The translations under genes were made by a program, and so were the position numbers. Under the pieces are notes generated by a model. It was not told the origin of the DNA and did no database searches. It worked only from the letters and a program-made list of their open reading frames with translations. From Acridotheres tristis (lineage: Eukaryota; Chordata; Aves; Passeriformes; Sturnidae): 64,000 nt of DNA. Position 1 is the stretch's first letter, and the number at the start of each line of letters is the position of its first letter. The stretch is taken from the NCBI GenBank assembly GCA_037013685.1, contig CM072892.1:2666001-2730000 (forward strand). Direction: 5' to 3'. Below, piece after piece: positions 58,401-64,000 of this stretch.

Positions 58401-58980
58401 GTTCCTATTCCAGTTCAGAACTCAAGGACAGTTTCTCCAAACTTCAGGCCCTGAGCACAAACTCCGTGGAAAGGTGGAGGGTGGGTTCATGCAAATTAAC
58501 CAGAACCTATAAAAATGTGAGATTTTGGGACCAACCCCCTCCTTTCCTTCCATCTTGGAGCCATCCAGGCAGGGGCCACCACTGTGGCACTGACATTGCC
58601 ATGGTGTGACTTTTGTAGCCCTCTCAATAAATACCCATTTTATCCTCCTTAACTCTGTGTGCAGCCTCTGCTCCAGCTCCTCAAGGCATCAGGATCTTAA
58701 AGATCACTCAGTTCCACTCCCTGCCACGGCAGGGACACCTTGCACTGTGCCAGGATGCTCCAGCCTGGACACTCCCAGGTATGGGAATGTTCAAAACCCA
58801 ACCAAAATCCAAGCAAGGCACAAGGAGAGAACACAGGTGAGAATTCTGCATCCTGCAGCTGCCAGTCCTGTACCTCCATCGAGGGTCAGCTTTGATCTCC
58901 ACTCCACTGGAAGGAATTCCACGTGCGTTGCAAGATTGGAAAAATATTTTTCTTCCACTTTCCTGGCAGTATCTCTCATC
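36021..58980 (-). CDS. DDHD1: DDHD1 (PA-preferring phospholipase A1), 3' half, eight exons
   Basis: Encodes roughly the C-terminal half of DDHD1, a cytosolic, membrane-associating phospholipase A1 that hydrolyses phosphatidic acid and related lipids. Joined exons: 58980-58874, 57832-57726, 48108-47846, 46478-46403, 42765-42616, 41142-40890, 38654-38475 and 36202-36021. Together they make 1318 nt, one base finishing a codon, 438 complete codons and TGA. Every intron has GT/AG ends and all phases join correctly. Exons show the lipase core with nucleophile motif SHSLG, the VENFFCMGSPLAVFLALRG block, and the C-terminal DDHD domain with HRIDFEL and SRYWSAVTSHTAYWSS. No frameshift or premature stop is seen, so the gene looks intact here. 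The N-terminal exons (WWE-like part, SAM-linker) are off the right edge. The gene lies downstream of and in the same orientation as FERMT2's upstream flank. Confidence 0.95.
36476..36518 (+). mobile_element. CR1 3' terminal fragment
   Basis: CTTAGAGGTCTTTTCCAACC then TGAACGATTCTGTGATTCTC, the 3' end with the ATTCTGTGATTCT-type tail. Confidence 0.65.
37905..38223 (+). mobile_element. CR1 LINE 3' end interrupted by a GGGAT expansion
   Basis: CTGCCAGAGTACAGGGATGG, GATATTGGGAAGGAATTCCT, CCAGAGAAGCTGTGGCTGCC and CCATGGCAGGGGGTGGGATG. The pentanucleotide expansion follows (38093-38188). The element resumes with CTTTAAGGTCCCTTCCAATC and CAACCCAGGAAC. Confidence 0.88.
38093..38188 (+). repeat. (GGGAT)n array, about 19 copies
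   Basis: About 95 bp of GGGAT with two GGGAA variants, expanded from the GGGATG of the CR1 3' UTR. The G3-AT-G3 spacing is an ideal G-quadruplex pattern on the plus strand (antisense to DDHD1). DDHD1 pre-mRNA would carry CCCAT repeats. Confidence 0.93.
38224..38352 (-). mobile_element. CR1 LINE 3' end, tail-to-tail with neighbour
   Basis: CAGAATCCCAGAATGGTTTG, GGTTGGAAGGGACTTTTAAA, GCCACGGCCAGGGACACCTT and TTGCTCCAAGCCCTGTCCAA. Its 3' terminus meets the 3' terminus of the plus-strand copy at 37905-38223. Confidence 0.85.
38475..38654 (-). CDS. DDHD1: DDHD1 exon (linker in DDHD domain)
   Basis: Acceptor CTGGCTGCAG|GAGCTG at 38655/38654 behind a strong T8C4 pyrimidine tract. The GA completes the Gly begun in the previous exon. 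Then 59 codons read AASIGKGLGGMLFSRFGRSS, a variable low-complexity linker (TMEAGKDGPEGDEKK), and TTVGTPPLPHSSSGFLEPT. The donor is ACAG|GTGAGTG at 38475/38474. The AASIGKGLGGMLFSRFGR and LPHSSSGFL blocks identify the family, and the linker is expected to vary. Confidence 0.94.
38707..38776 (-). repeat. 16-bp tandem repeat, 4.3 copies, upstream of DDHD1 acceptor
   Basis: Plus-strand unit ACTGCAAATGAAAGTC at 38707, 38723, 38739 and 38755 (last with one change), plus a partial copy at 38771. On the DDHD1 strand each unit reads GACTTTCATTTGCAGT, so each contains a pyrimidine-leaning stretch ending in TTTGCAG, like a 3' splice site. The array ends 53 nt upstream of the true exon start. Confidence 0.92.
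39868..39910 (+). mobile_element. CR1 3' terminal fragment
   Basis: GTCAATCCAGAGGTCACTTC, CAACCTCAGCAATTCTCTGA and TTCTGTG. Confidence 0.65.
39915..40310 (-). mobile_element. CR1 LINE 3' end, about 395 bp
   Basis: GGAATCCTGGAATGGTTTGG, GCCATGGACAGGGACACCTT, GGCAGCCACAGCTTCTCTGA, CCTGTCCCTCCATCCCTTGT, AGGGGCTCTGAGCTCTCCC and CCCAGCTCTCCCAGCCTGGC. It ends about 90 bp before the minisatellite. Confidence 0.87.
40398..40888 (-). repeat. 41-bp minisatellite, 12 units, containing copies of the DDHD1 5' splice site
   Basis: Eleven 41-bp units and one 40-bp unit (40521-40560). On plus, each unit starts CCCAGGATGCTGGATGTGCC, then ATCCCCACCCCAGGG, then either ACATTT (units 1-4, 6-8) or CCCTTA (units 5, 9-12). 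CCCTTA followed by the CCC of the next unit is, on the gene strand, GG|GTAAGGG. The last unit's CCCTTA (40883-40888) is the real DDHD1 donor. The unit start CCCAGGATGCTGG continues into the exon as a partial 13th copy (40889 to about 40909), so about 21 bp of coding sequence belong to the repeat. Reading frames through the array are artefacts. Confidence 0.96.
40890..41142 (-). CDS. DDHD1: DDHD1 exon with donor in minisatellite
   Basis: Acceptor CCCCTTGCAG|GCTTAC at 41143/41142. Eighty-four codons plus one base: AYRLEPLILKHYSNISPVQI, HWYNTANPLPYEHMKP, a Ser/Pro/Glu-rich variable linker, then LLRRHYGESITNIGKASIL and G. The donor is CTGG|GTAAGG at 40890/40889. The first half is the core of the DDHD domain following HPTDPV of the previous exon. 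The linker (ESTSAPEPESASAAPSP) is a typical unstructured insert. If the donor were skipped, the frame would reach TAA at 40806-40804. Confidence 0.95.
41143..42615 (-). other. DDHD1: DDHD1 intron
   Basis: 1473 bp, AT-rich, containing the LTR-like fragment at 41755-41960 and ATAAATAAATAAAT runs. Otherwise no recognisable feature. Confidence 0.85.
41755..41960 (+). mobile_element. LTR-retrotransposon-like fragment (possible solo LTR)
   Basis: Begins TGTGTTGGTTGTGCATTG, a start resembling passerine endogenous-retrovirus LTRs. It has a poly(A)-type AATAAAGCTTTTCTTT at about 41822, followed by TTTTAAGCCTATCTTACTTT and CTCCTAATTCTACCTCACAA, as in the R/U5 part of such LTRs. No internal viral coding region and no clear target duplication is visible. 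It would be a short, internally deleted relic. Confidence 0.45.
42616..42765 (-). CDS. DDHD1: DDHD1 exon (VENFFCMGSPLAVFLALRG block)
   Basis: Exactly 50 codons, phase 0 at both ends. Acceptor CTCCCCCCAG|GTTGAG at 42766/42765; donor CCAGTG|GTGAGT at 42616/42615. It reads VENFFCMGSPLAVFLALRGI, RPGTSGSQDHILPRAICNRL and LNIFHPTDPV. This is the start of the DDHD domain; the GSP and FHPTDPV motifs are hallmarks of the intracellular PLA1 family. Differences from mammalian forms are conservative (TSGSQ, PRAIC). Confidence 0.96.
44105..44155 (+). mobile_element. CR1 3' terminal fragment
   Basis: GGTTCAGTGGTGGACAGGTC, TTTTCCAACCTTAATTCTGC and AATTTT. Short and diverged. Confidence 0.5.
45279..45299. 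other. Perfect 21-bp palindrome with opposed GATA motifs
   Basis: Arms GGTAGATAAA and TTTATCTACC around one central G. Each arm carries AGATAA, the GATA-factor core, in inverted orientation. It could be a hairpin, a paired GATA site or chance. Confidence 0.6.
46093..46187 (-). mobile_element. CR1 3' end fragment
   Basis: AACAGAATCCCAGAATGGTT, TGGGTTGGAAGGGACTTTAA and ACACCTCCCACTAGACCAGG. Confidence 0.8.
46403..46478 (-). CDS. DDHD1: DDHD1 short exon (25 codons)
   Basis: Too short to stand out as an open frame, but clear from its splice sites and homology. Acceptor ATTTTCTAG|GTTGAG at 46479/46478; donor TTTAAG|GTATGT at 46403/46402. The first base completes the Arg begun by the previous exon (CG|G). 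Then come 25 codons: LREIEERLHELKASTISKPP and VLKFK. The LREIEERL...LK heptad-like stretch matches the coiled segment after ELYITKRR in DDHD1. The phase joins exactly to the VENFF exon. Confidence 0.93.
46479..47845 (-). other. DDHD1: DDHD1 intron
   Basis: 1367 bp. It contains a C run (46802-46812) and one CR1 (47533-47670). Nothing else is assignable. Confidence 0.85.
47533..47670 (+). mobile_element. CR1 LINE 3' end
   Basis: CCCTGGAAGTGCCCAAGGCC, AGGTTGGACGAGACTTGGCA, CCCATGGCAGGAGGTCGGAA and the terminus CCAACCCAAACCATTCCACG. Confidence 0.82.
47846..48108 (-). CDS. DDHD1: DDHD1 catalytic exon with SHSLG nucleophile motif
   Basis: Acceptor CCCTGGCAG|CTGGTG at 48109/48108; donor CAACG|GTAATG at 47846/47845. 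Eighty-seven codons plus two bases: LVKGLQQELNRLYSLFCSRN, PEFEEKGGKVSIVSHSLGCV, ITYDIMTGWNPVRLYEQLLQ, then an acidic stretch and WMSYEERRLLEELYITKQ. SHSLG is the lipase-type nucleophile elbow with Ser in place of the first Gly of GxSxG, as known for this enzyme. The serine in the middle is the expected catalytic residue. The EEEELEES segment just before WMSYEE is slightly different from mammals and is the only variable part. Confidence 0.97.
49265..49455. repeat. A-rich (AAAACC/AAACC)n simple repeat
   Basis: CAAAACCAAAACCAAAACC-type repeats decaying into AAAAAACCC blocks over about 190 bp. The gene strand carries GGTTTT units. Confidence 0.88.
50508..50538 (+). repeat. A31 homopolymer
   Basis: Thirty-one consecutive A residues, followed by GGAG. 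On the DDHD1 strand it is T31. No retrotransposed gene sequence is visible next to it. Confidence 0.9.
50645..50700 (+). mobile_element. CR1 3' terminal fragment (weak)
   Basis: GGATGGAACTAGAGGATGTT, TTTCCCTTCTAGTCCAAGGC and ATTCCATGATTT resemble the GGAACTAGATGATCTTTAAG...CATTCTATGATT terminus. Confidence 0.45.
51812..52032 (+). mobile_element. CR1 LINE 3' end with internal deletion
   Basis: GACAGGACAAGGGGGAATGG, GATATTGGGAAGGAATTCCT, CCGGATCCCTGGAAGTTTCC, CCATGGCAGGGGTTTGGAAT and CAACACAAACCATTCTGGCA. The CAGAGAAGCTGTGGCTGCCC block is deleted. Confidence 0.83.
52641..52925. repeat. 40-bp minisatellite, about 7 copies, with 80-bp higher-order period
   Basis: The marker AAATTCC recurs at 52647, 52687, 52727, 52767, 52807, 52847 and 52887, exactly every 40 bp. 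The unit is approximately CCCTAAATTCCAGCACCAGT then ATCCCAAACACCTGTTCAAC. Copies 52687 and 52767 share CACTAGTATCCCAAACTCC while their neighbours share CACCTGTTCAACCTGT. Part of the array was therefore duplicated as an 80-bp dimer. Confidence 0.93.
54335..54430 (+). mobile_element. CR1 3' end fragment
   Basis: TTCTAGTGGAAGATATCCCT, GCCCATGGCAGGGATTGGAA, TGAGATTGTCCTTAATGTCC and AACATAAACTATTCAGTAAT. Confidence 0.72.
55422..55465 (+). repeat. (GGGACA)7 hexanucleotide repeat
   Basis: Seven perfect copies, 30 bp upstream of the recognisable CR1 body, on its sense strand. The hexamer resembles the GGGACAGG segment common in these elements. Confidence 0.92.
55495..55965 (+). mobile_element. CR1 LINE 3' end, about 470 bp
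   Basis: CTGCTGGAGAGAGTCCAGAG, CCTGGAGAAGAGAAGGCTCC, AGAGCCTAAAGGGGCTCCAG, GACAGGACACAGGGAATGGC, CCAGAGAAGCTGTGGCTGCC and CCAACCCAAACCAGGCTGGG. It is one of the longest copies in the window. Its open frames are remnants of the non-coding 3' region. Confidence 0.88.
57726..57832 (-). CDS. DDHD1: DDHD1 exon (SITPDKVRGLRDMLNSSAMD)
   Basis: Acceptor TTTTTTTTTGCAG|ACACCG at 57833/57832; donor GACGAG|GTGGGG at 57726/57725. Two bases complete the Asp begun in the previous exon. Then 35 codons read TVDSITPDKVRGLRDMLNSS, AMDIMYYTSPLYRDE. The region is nearly invariant in DDHD1 and leads directly to LVKGLQQ of the next exon. The donor lacks the usual A at +3, so it is relatively weak. Confidence 0.96.
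57898..57935 (-). mobile_element. CR1 terminal scrap (weak)
   Basis: CTCGTGGAATGGTTTGGGCT followed by GCAGGGGACTGATGCC. Only about 30 bp resemble the terminus. Confidence 0.35.
58688..58785 (-). mobile_element. CR1 fragment
   Basis: AGGATCTTAAAGATCACTCA, CTGCCACGGCAGGGACACCT and GGATGCTCCAGCCTGGACAC. Confidence 0.75.
58874..58980 (-). CDS. DDHD1: DDHD1 exon (HVEFLPVEWRSKLTLDG)
   Basis: The most 5' DDHD1 exon visible. Acceptor TTTTTTGTAG|GATGAG at 58981/58980; donor GATGGAG|GTACAG at 58874/58873. One base completes the preceding Met codon. Then 35 codons read MRDTARKVEEKYFSNLATHV, EFLPVEWRSKLTLDG, and one base starts the next Asp. The MRxxARKxEE...EFLPVEWR sequence lies between the HGIGQ region (upstream, off the window) and the catalytic serine exon. 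Confidence 0.95.
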
Positions 58981-59812
58981 CTACAAAAAAGAAATTAGTG
59001 TTTTCCTGTGAAGACTACTCTTGGCACAACACATTTCCTGAATTGCTGCTTTTCCACCCCTACTGAAATGTGTGATTCCCTCAATTCCAAGCTTTTATTA
59101 TGAAATACTTAAAACTCTCGTGTAATTCAAAAATTCTGTGCATTGCATGCTCAAAAGAGTCTGAATGTGTCACAGTATGGGCTTAACATAATCCACTCAA
59201 ATTCAATTCAAAGGTGTCTGTTTATTCTGGTGGGTTTGGGGCTGAATGTGAAAGGTAAGGATTAGAAAATTAGAAAAGAATTAGAAAATTAAGAATTCCA
59301 CCTCTGCTTTGAAATCAAGAATCCACTGAAATCGACCATCTGATCCAGACAGAAGGGAGACAATTCAGTGCTTTCAAACAGAAAGAAAACTCTTAAAAAC
59401 ATGGCTTGAAAGTGCAGAATTTTATTTTAATTTTCCATACTGAATTGGAAGGCTTGAGAGCTCCAAGGGTGAGAAACAGGATCACTTATGAGTGTTTTAA
59501 CTTGCAGCAGCAGATGGAGAGGCTTTGAAAAGGTTTTTCATTTTTACAGCATATCTGAACATGAACATTGCTGCACCTCTCTCAAGGGATGAGAAAAACT
59601 TAAAATACCTCAACCCCAAATATCTCTGACCTTCTCTGTTGTTTGGGGGAAAATGGGAATAATGGTAAGTTATGTTCTTTTAAAAACATGATTTTATTTG
59701 TGTTGTGTGAAAAACCCATCACTGAAAATGGAAAACCAGCATGAAATCAGACAAAATATTAAATAACATCCAGGCATTCTATCAGTGTCACTCAGCATCC
59801 AAAGGCAGGGAG

Positions 59813-59851
59813 TATTTTATTTTATTTTATTTTATTTTATTTTATTTTATT
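59813..59851. repeat. (TTTTA)n microsatellite, about 7-8 copies
   Basis: Perfect TTTTA run of about 38 bp. Confidence 0.9.
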
Positions 59852-60120
59852 TCCTTTACCTGAATCCTGGCCCAAAAATTCCCATTTTTGAAGATGAGCC
59901 CAACAAACCAAATCCAACTCCAGTGCTGGGTTTCCAGCACTTGGTTTCCAGTTCCAAGCATCAAGTTTTTTATTTATTTCAGTGTTTTCAATGCCTTTTC
60001 CCCCTATTTTCAAAGCAACCCACTTTTAGTTAATTCTACAACCAAAGGCACAATGGCATTAATCTTCCACCTGCACTTCCACTTTTCCAAATGTTTTCTG
60101 TCACTGACACTTATCTTCTG

Positions 60121-60885
60121 ATGAAAGAAAAGAAAAAAGGAGGAATGGGGAGGAAAAAAGGGGGAAGGGAAATGAAATGGGGAAAGGGTGAAAGAAAAGT
60201 TGGGGAAAAGGGGAAAAATGAGAAAGGAATAAAAGGAGGAAGGGGAAAAAAGGAGAGAAAAGGGGGAAGGGGGAAAAGGTGAGAAAGGGGAAAAAGGGAA
60301 AAAAAGGAAAAGGGGAAAAAGGGGGAAGGGGAAAAGAGGAATAAGGGGAACAGAGGGAAAAAGGGAAAAAAGGGGAAAAGGGGGAAAAGGAGAAAGTGAG
60401 AAAAAAAAGAGAGAAGAAAAAAGGGGGAAAAAGGAGAAAGTGAGAAAAAAAGGGGAAAGAAGAAAAGGGGAAAATGGGGGAAGGAAAAAAGAAGGGAAAG
60501 GAAAAAAGGGGGTAAAAGAGAAAACGGGGAAAGTGAGAAAAAAAGGGAAGAAAAAAGAGGGGGAGGAAAAAAGGCAAAGGGAAAATGAGGGAAGGGAAAA
60601 AACCAGAGAAAGGAAAAAAGGGGAAAATAACAGGGAAAGATAAAAAGGGGAAGGAAGAAAAAGGGAGAGAAAAAGGGGGAAGAAAAAAGACTGGAAGGAA
60701 AAAAGGGAAAGGGAAAATGAGGGAAGGGAAAAAAACAGGGAAAGGAAAAAAGGGGAAGAAGGAGAAAAAGGGGAAAGAAAAAGGGGGAAGGAAAAAAGGG
60801 GGAAGGGAAAAAAAAACAGGGAAAGGAAAAAAAAGGGAAAGAAGAAAAAGGAGAAAAAAAATGGGGAAAGGGAAGGAGAATCCTT
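60121..60885 (+). repeat. Polypurine GGGAAAA-type tract, about 765 bp
   Basis: Almost only A and G on plus, built from GGGGAAAAAGG, GAGAAAG and GGAAGG units without strict period. The DDHD1 strand is therefore a 765-nt pyrimidine tract. Long open frames on both strands (such as Phe/Pro/Ser-rich on minus) reflect composition only. Confidence 0.94.
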
Positions 60886-62263
60886 TACATCCTTTTTTTC
60901 CAAAGCAGTTACTGCAGGCTTGTGCAAACAGCCAAGAAATGCAACTGCTCAGCATCTCTGTTTTTAAAGCCTGGTGTGATTGCTCTCCTAATCTCCTGGA
61001 TTCCTGTCCAAAGAGATGGCAAAGGTTCAAATAAAGCAGAATATCCTTCCCGTGATGGGGGGGAAAAAAAAAAAATTCACCAAGAGGATCTGCTGAAATC
61101 GGGACTGATTTAAAGGCTGAGCTGAGCCATCCCTGCCAAGCACAAAACCCTCCCTGCCACCCCCACAGGACATGGGAGAGTCCAGCGTGGAATTTCTCGA
61201 TGATAAAGATTATATTATTACAATTCCAATGAATATATGAACATTCCTGGGGTCCCTGAGTGAACAAAATAAAGGAGATTTTGGAAAATGCCACAACTCC
61301 TTGGTATTGCCAAGTCAACTTCACTTTCTCTGCATGGAGGAGGTGGTTTTGGTTGGGATAAAGTGAATTTCCTTCCTGGTAGCTGGTACAGCACGATTTG
61401 GATTTAGGATGAGAATAATGTTGATATTTTGGTTGTGCTTAGCCTAAATCAGGGATTTTCAGTGTCTCATGCTCTGCCAACAAGGAGCTGCACAAGAAGC
61501 TGGGGGGGAACATGGCCAGGAGAGCTGACCCAGACTTATTTCTGCATTTCCCCCCCATTATCATTATTATTTTTTTTTTAATTAAACTATTCTCATCTCA
61601 ACCTTTTGGGTTTTACCTTTTCCCAATTCTCCTCCCCATCCCACTGCAGCTGCAGGCTGGGGTTAAAGCTTTGACACCAGCAAAAAAAGAATTCAGAAAC
61701 AGCTCAATTGAGGAGGAAATTAAATTGAGCAGCAAATTAAAGCTCCTGAGCTTAAAAACAGTAGAAGCATCGAATTATTGAATGAAAAGAACAGAATTTT
61801 ACACAGCAACAACTACTTGAAGGAAATGGTAAATAACCTGGCCCTATTAGAGCAGGAAAAAACATTATTTATACATCAGTAACAGCTGGAAGTATTGTGG
61901 AGGAACAGCTATTAGACATCCCTAAATCTTTAAATCTTTAAATACAACAACTAAAGAGCTTTCTGCTGTCTGAAAAGGTCCATTTCTTATTAAAGCTGTT
62001 CATAAACTGACTCAGAGAATTTTTTTTATATAAAAATCAAAGCAAGAAATAGGAGTTTGGAGAAAATAATGTGGCCTTGCAATTCTGCCAAACCTTTTGG
62101 GAAAAGCTTCAGGTCTCCCCTCCTAAAAACTGTGCTGGCTTTGTGTCCTTCTCCAGAACTTTGGAAATGTAAAGCCTGATTTTATTCAGATGTGGGCTCA
62201 CCTCAGGGAAGGTGAGGTTGTCCAGCTGTGGTCCTGCCTCCAGCAAAATAAACTGAACTTGTA

Positions 62264-62578
62264 AAATCCCAGAAGGGTTTGATTTGGGAGGGACTTTAAA
62301 TTTATCCACGGGCAGGGACACTTTCTACAACCCCAAACTGCTCCCAGCCCTGTCCAGCCTGGCCTTGGGCATTCCCAGGGATCCAGGGGCAGCCACAGCA
62401 AATCTGGGAATTCCATCCCAGTCAGGAATTCCCAATTCCCAGTATCCCAATATCCATCCCTGCCCTCTGCAAAGCCATTCCCTGTGTCCTGTCCCTCCAT
62501 CCCTTGTCCCCAGTCCCTCTCCAGCTCTCCTGGAGCCCCTTCAGGCTCTGAGCTCTCCCTGGATCCTTCTCTCCTGCT
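62264..62578 (-). mobile_element. CR1 LINE 3' end, about 315 bp
   Basis: AAAATCCCAGAAGGGTTTGA, GGGCAGGGACACTTTCTACA, CAGCCTGGCCTTGGGCATTC, CCTGTGTCCTGTCCCTCCAT and CCTGGAGCCCCTTCAGGCTC. Confidence 0.83.
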
Positions 62579-63730
62579 GGAATGATCCTGAACAAACACA
62601 ATCACTCACGAGAAAACCAAACCCCAGCTCTGCACGTTTCTTCTTCAGGGTTCTCAAAACTCATCCTGGGACCAGGGCACAAAAAAATCTCTGTTCCAAC
62701 CCATTTTTGTCACTGCATTTACCCTCTCATCATCTCCCAGCAGCAATGGCACATCCATCTCCTGCTCACAGCAATCACTGGAGTTCCCAGGGCAGCACAT
62801 CCCAATAACATCCAGTGGCACTGCAGCACATCCCACGGGTCCTGATCAGCAGGGGGACACCAACTCTGAAAAGAATTGGGTGCAATTTCCAGGCAATGCA
62901 GCTACAGACACGTGCAACACACACCTGCTGATCTCTTCTGCTATAAAGATGGGGTTATTATTATTTTTTTTCTTCTTCTGGCTCTTAAAAATAAATTTCT
63001 TTAAAAAAATTTATAGGATGGTAAATCCCTCCACACACTTTCTAAATTAACACCAACTGAAGTCATAAATCCTCACCTAAACAGGCAGAGAATTCACCTG
63101 ATACAAATGCATGTTGAAATACTGACTCCAGAGCAACATTATTTGAAGCTATGCATTGAAACACAAGGAAACAACTCTAATTTATGATTTTTCTAAGGAA
63201 GAAAAACTACTCAAGCACAGATGCAATGCACACCTTAGAAAGAATTCTGACATATTGCTATTTTCCATGCAAGAAGTAATGGCCTGAAAAGAGGTACTGG
63301 GAGATTCACCACGAATAAAATGTGCCTGGCTGCCTTTCCCTGATGAAAATAATAAATAATAAACCCATACTTTCACAGATAGACATCCTTGCTTAAATTG
63401 AGTATCTTCCAGAGATATGTTAACATATTTAGAATTATTACTGAGGGTTTTTTTTCATGCTACTAGTTTTGTGTAGGATTTGCAAATACTCCATTAAAAA
63501 TAGGGGAGCTGCAAACTGAGTTAGCTTCAGCTGCTTCCCAAATTTTGCAGAATGATGCTGATGTCAACAGAGCAAAATGCCTGAAAGCTTGAAGAAACTA
63601 TTCATTTTAATTTCAAGTTATCTTTGCAAACTCCCTTCAGTCAGATGACCCATCTGAGAGAGAAATAGGGAATGGTTTTTAATTAAAGCCTTAAACGTGT
63701 CAGGTTCTTGCTCTGAACTCTTGATTTCAT

Positions 63731-64000
63731 AAAATCATTGAATCCCAGAATGGTTTGGGGTGGAAGGGACCTTAAAACTCATCCAGTTCTACCCTGTGCC
63801 ATGGGCAAGGACACCTTCCATTATCCCAGGGTATTTCAAACCCCATCCCAACCCAGCCTTGGGCATTCCAGGGATGGGGCAGACACCTGAGCAACCTCTT
63901 CCACAATTCCAGGGTCTCACCATCCTCACAGTGAGGGATTTCTTCCTAATATTTCATCTGAACCTGCCTTTTGTGTCAGTTTAAAGCCATAACCCTTCAT
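63731..64000 (-). mobile_element. CR1 LINE 3' end, continues past window
   Basis: AATCATTGAATCCCAGAATG, GGTTTGGGGTGGAAGGGACC, CCATGGGCAAGGACACCTTC, TCACAGTGAGGGATTTCTTC and TTTAAAGCCATAACCCTTCA at the edge. It belongs to the more divergent, older-looking type. Confidence 0.85.

Larger units (their letters stand above)
57833..58873 (-). other. DDHD1: DDHD1 intron
   Basis: 1041 bp with a possible CR1 scrap (57898-57935) and a CR1 fragment (58688-58785). Otherwise unique sequence. Confidence 0.85.
58981..64000 (-). other. DDHD1: DDHD1 intron (partial, runs off right edge)
   Basis: Over 5 kb upstream of the first visible exon. I searched both ends for the HVVHGIGQ / GYVEEATLED type exon and did not find it, so it lies to the right. 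The interval contains TTTTA repeats, a 765-bp polypurine tract and CR1 copies at 62264-62578 and 63731-64000. The stretches 58990-59810, 60890-62260 and 62580-63730 hold nothing recognisable. Confidence 0.8.

Noticed and set aside
60101..61324. 407-codon Phe/Pro/Ser-rich minus-strand frame
   Set aside because: Most of it is the 765-bp pyrimidine tract. There is no homology, and it lies in a DDHD1 intron.
62109..62321. 70-codon minus frame ending DTKPAQFLGGET as a possible missing DDHD1 5' exon
   Set aside because: It does not resemble the DDHD1 segments expected upstream of MRDTARK. Half of it is antisense CR1, and no clean acceptor/donor pair was found.

Overview
The window is nuclear DNA from a bird, most likely a songbird (passerine). 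The evidence is the very high density of short, 5'-truncated CR1 LINE 3' ends, with hallmarks such as GCCATGGCAGGG and TTGGGTTGGAAGGGAC. There is also an LTR-like fragment of a type familiar from passerines, and two vertebrate genes whose proteins I recognise. No bacterial operon, CRISPR array, tRNA or rRNA gene is visible. Both genes lie on the minus strand, and their order matches the FERMT2-DDHD1 neighbourhood known from other amniotes.

Left part (1 to about 15.6 kb): the 5' end of FERMT2 (kindlin-2). Only the first coding exon is present (14884-15040, 52 codons plus one base), inside a CpG island. Its downstream intron fills 1-14883 and holds CR1 pieces, a (TA)n region, a 34-copy GGAAA array, and a GC-rich, CpG-bearing segment at 12.8-14.05 kb that could be regulatory. 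The coding exon lies between two different GC-rich degenerate tandem arrays, at 14160-14850 downstream and 15395-15990 upstream.

Middle (about 15.6 to 35.1 kb): intergenic DNA with no recognisable coding gene. It contains scattered CR1 copies, a 385 bp GGA-type polypurine tract, an unexplained AT-rich block at 25.98-26.47 kb, and a perfect CArg-type box at 17507-17516 upstream of FERMT2.

Right part (about 35.1 kb to the end): the 3' half of DDHD1 (phosphatidic-acid-preferring phospholipase A1). I resolved eight consecutive coding exons (58874-58980, 57726-57832, 47846-48108, 46403-46478, 42616-42765, 40890-41142, 38475-38654, 36021-36202). All have AG/GT boundaries and all phases agree, giving 438 complete codons to the stop. 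They are followed by a roughly 0.9 kb 3' UTR with an AATAAA signal at 35128-35133. The 5' exons lie beyond the right edge.

The most notable observation is in DDHD1. The exon/intron junction at 40889/40890 is itself the exon-proximal end of a 41-bp minisatellite (40398-40888, 12 units). Four further copies of the 5' splice site are therefore repeated downstream of the real one, each within a G-quadruplex-type motif. The acceptor end of the same intron has a 16-bp tandem repeat (38707-38776) whose units look like 3' splice sites. One of these would add 23 in-frame residues.
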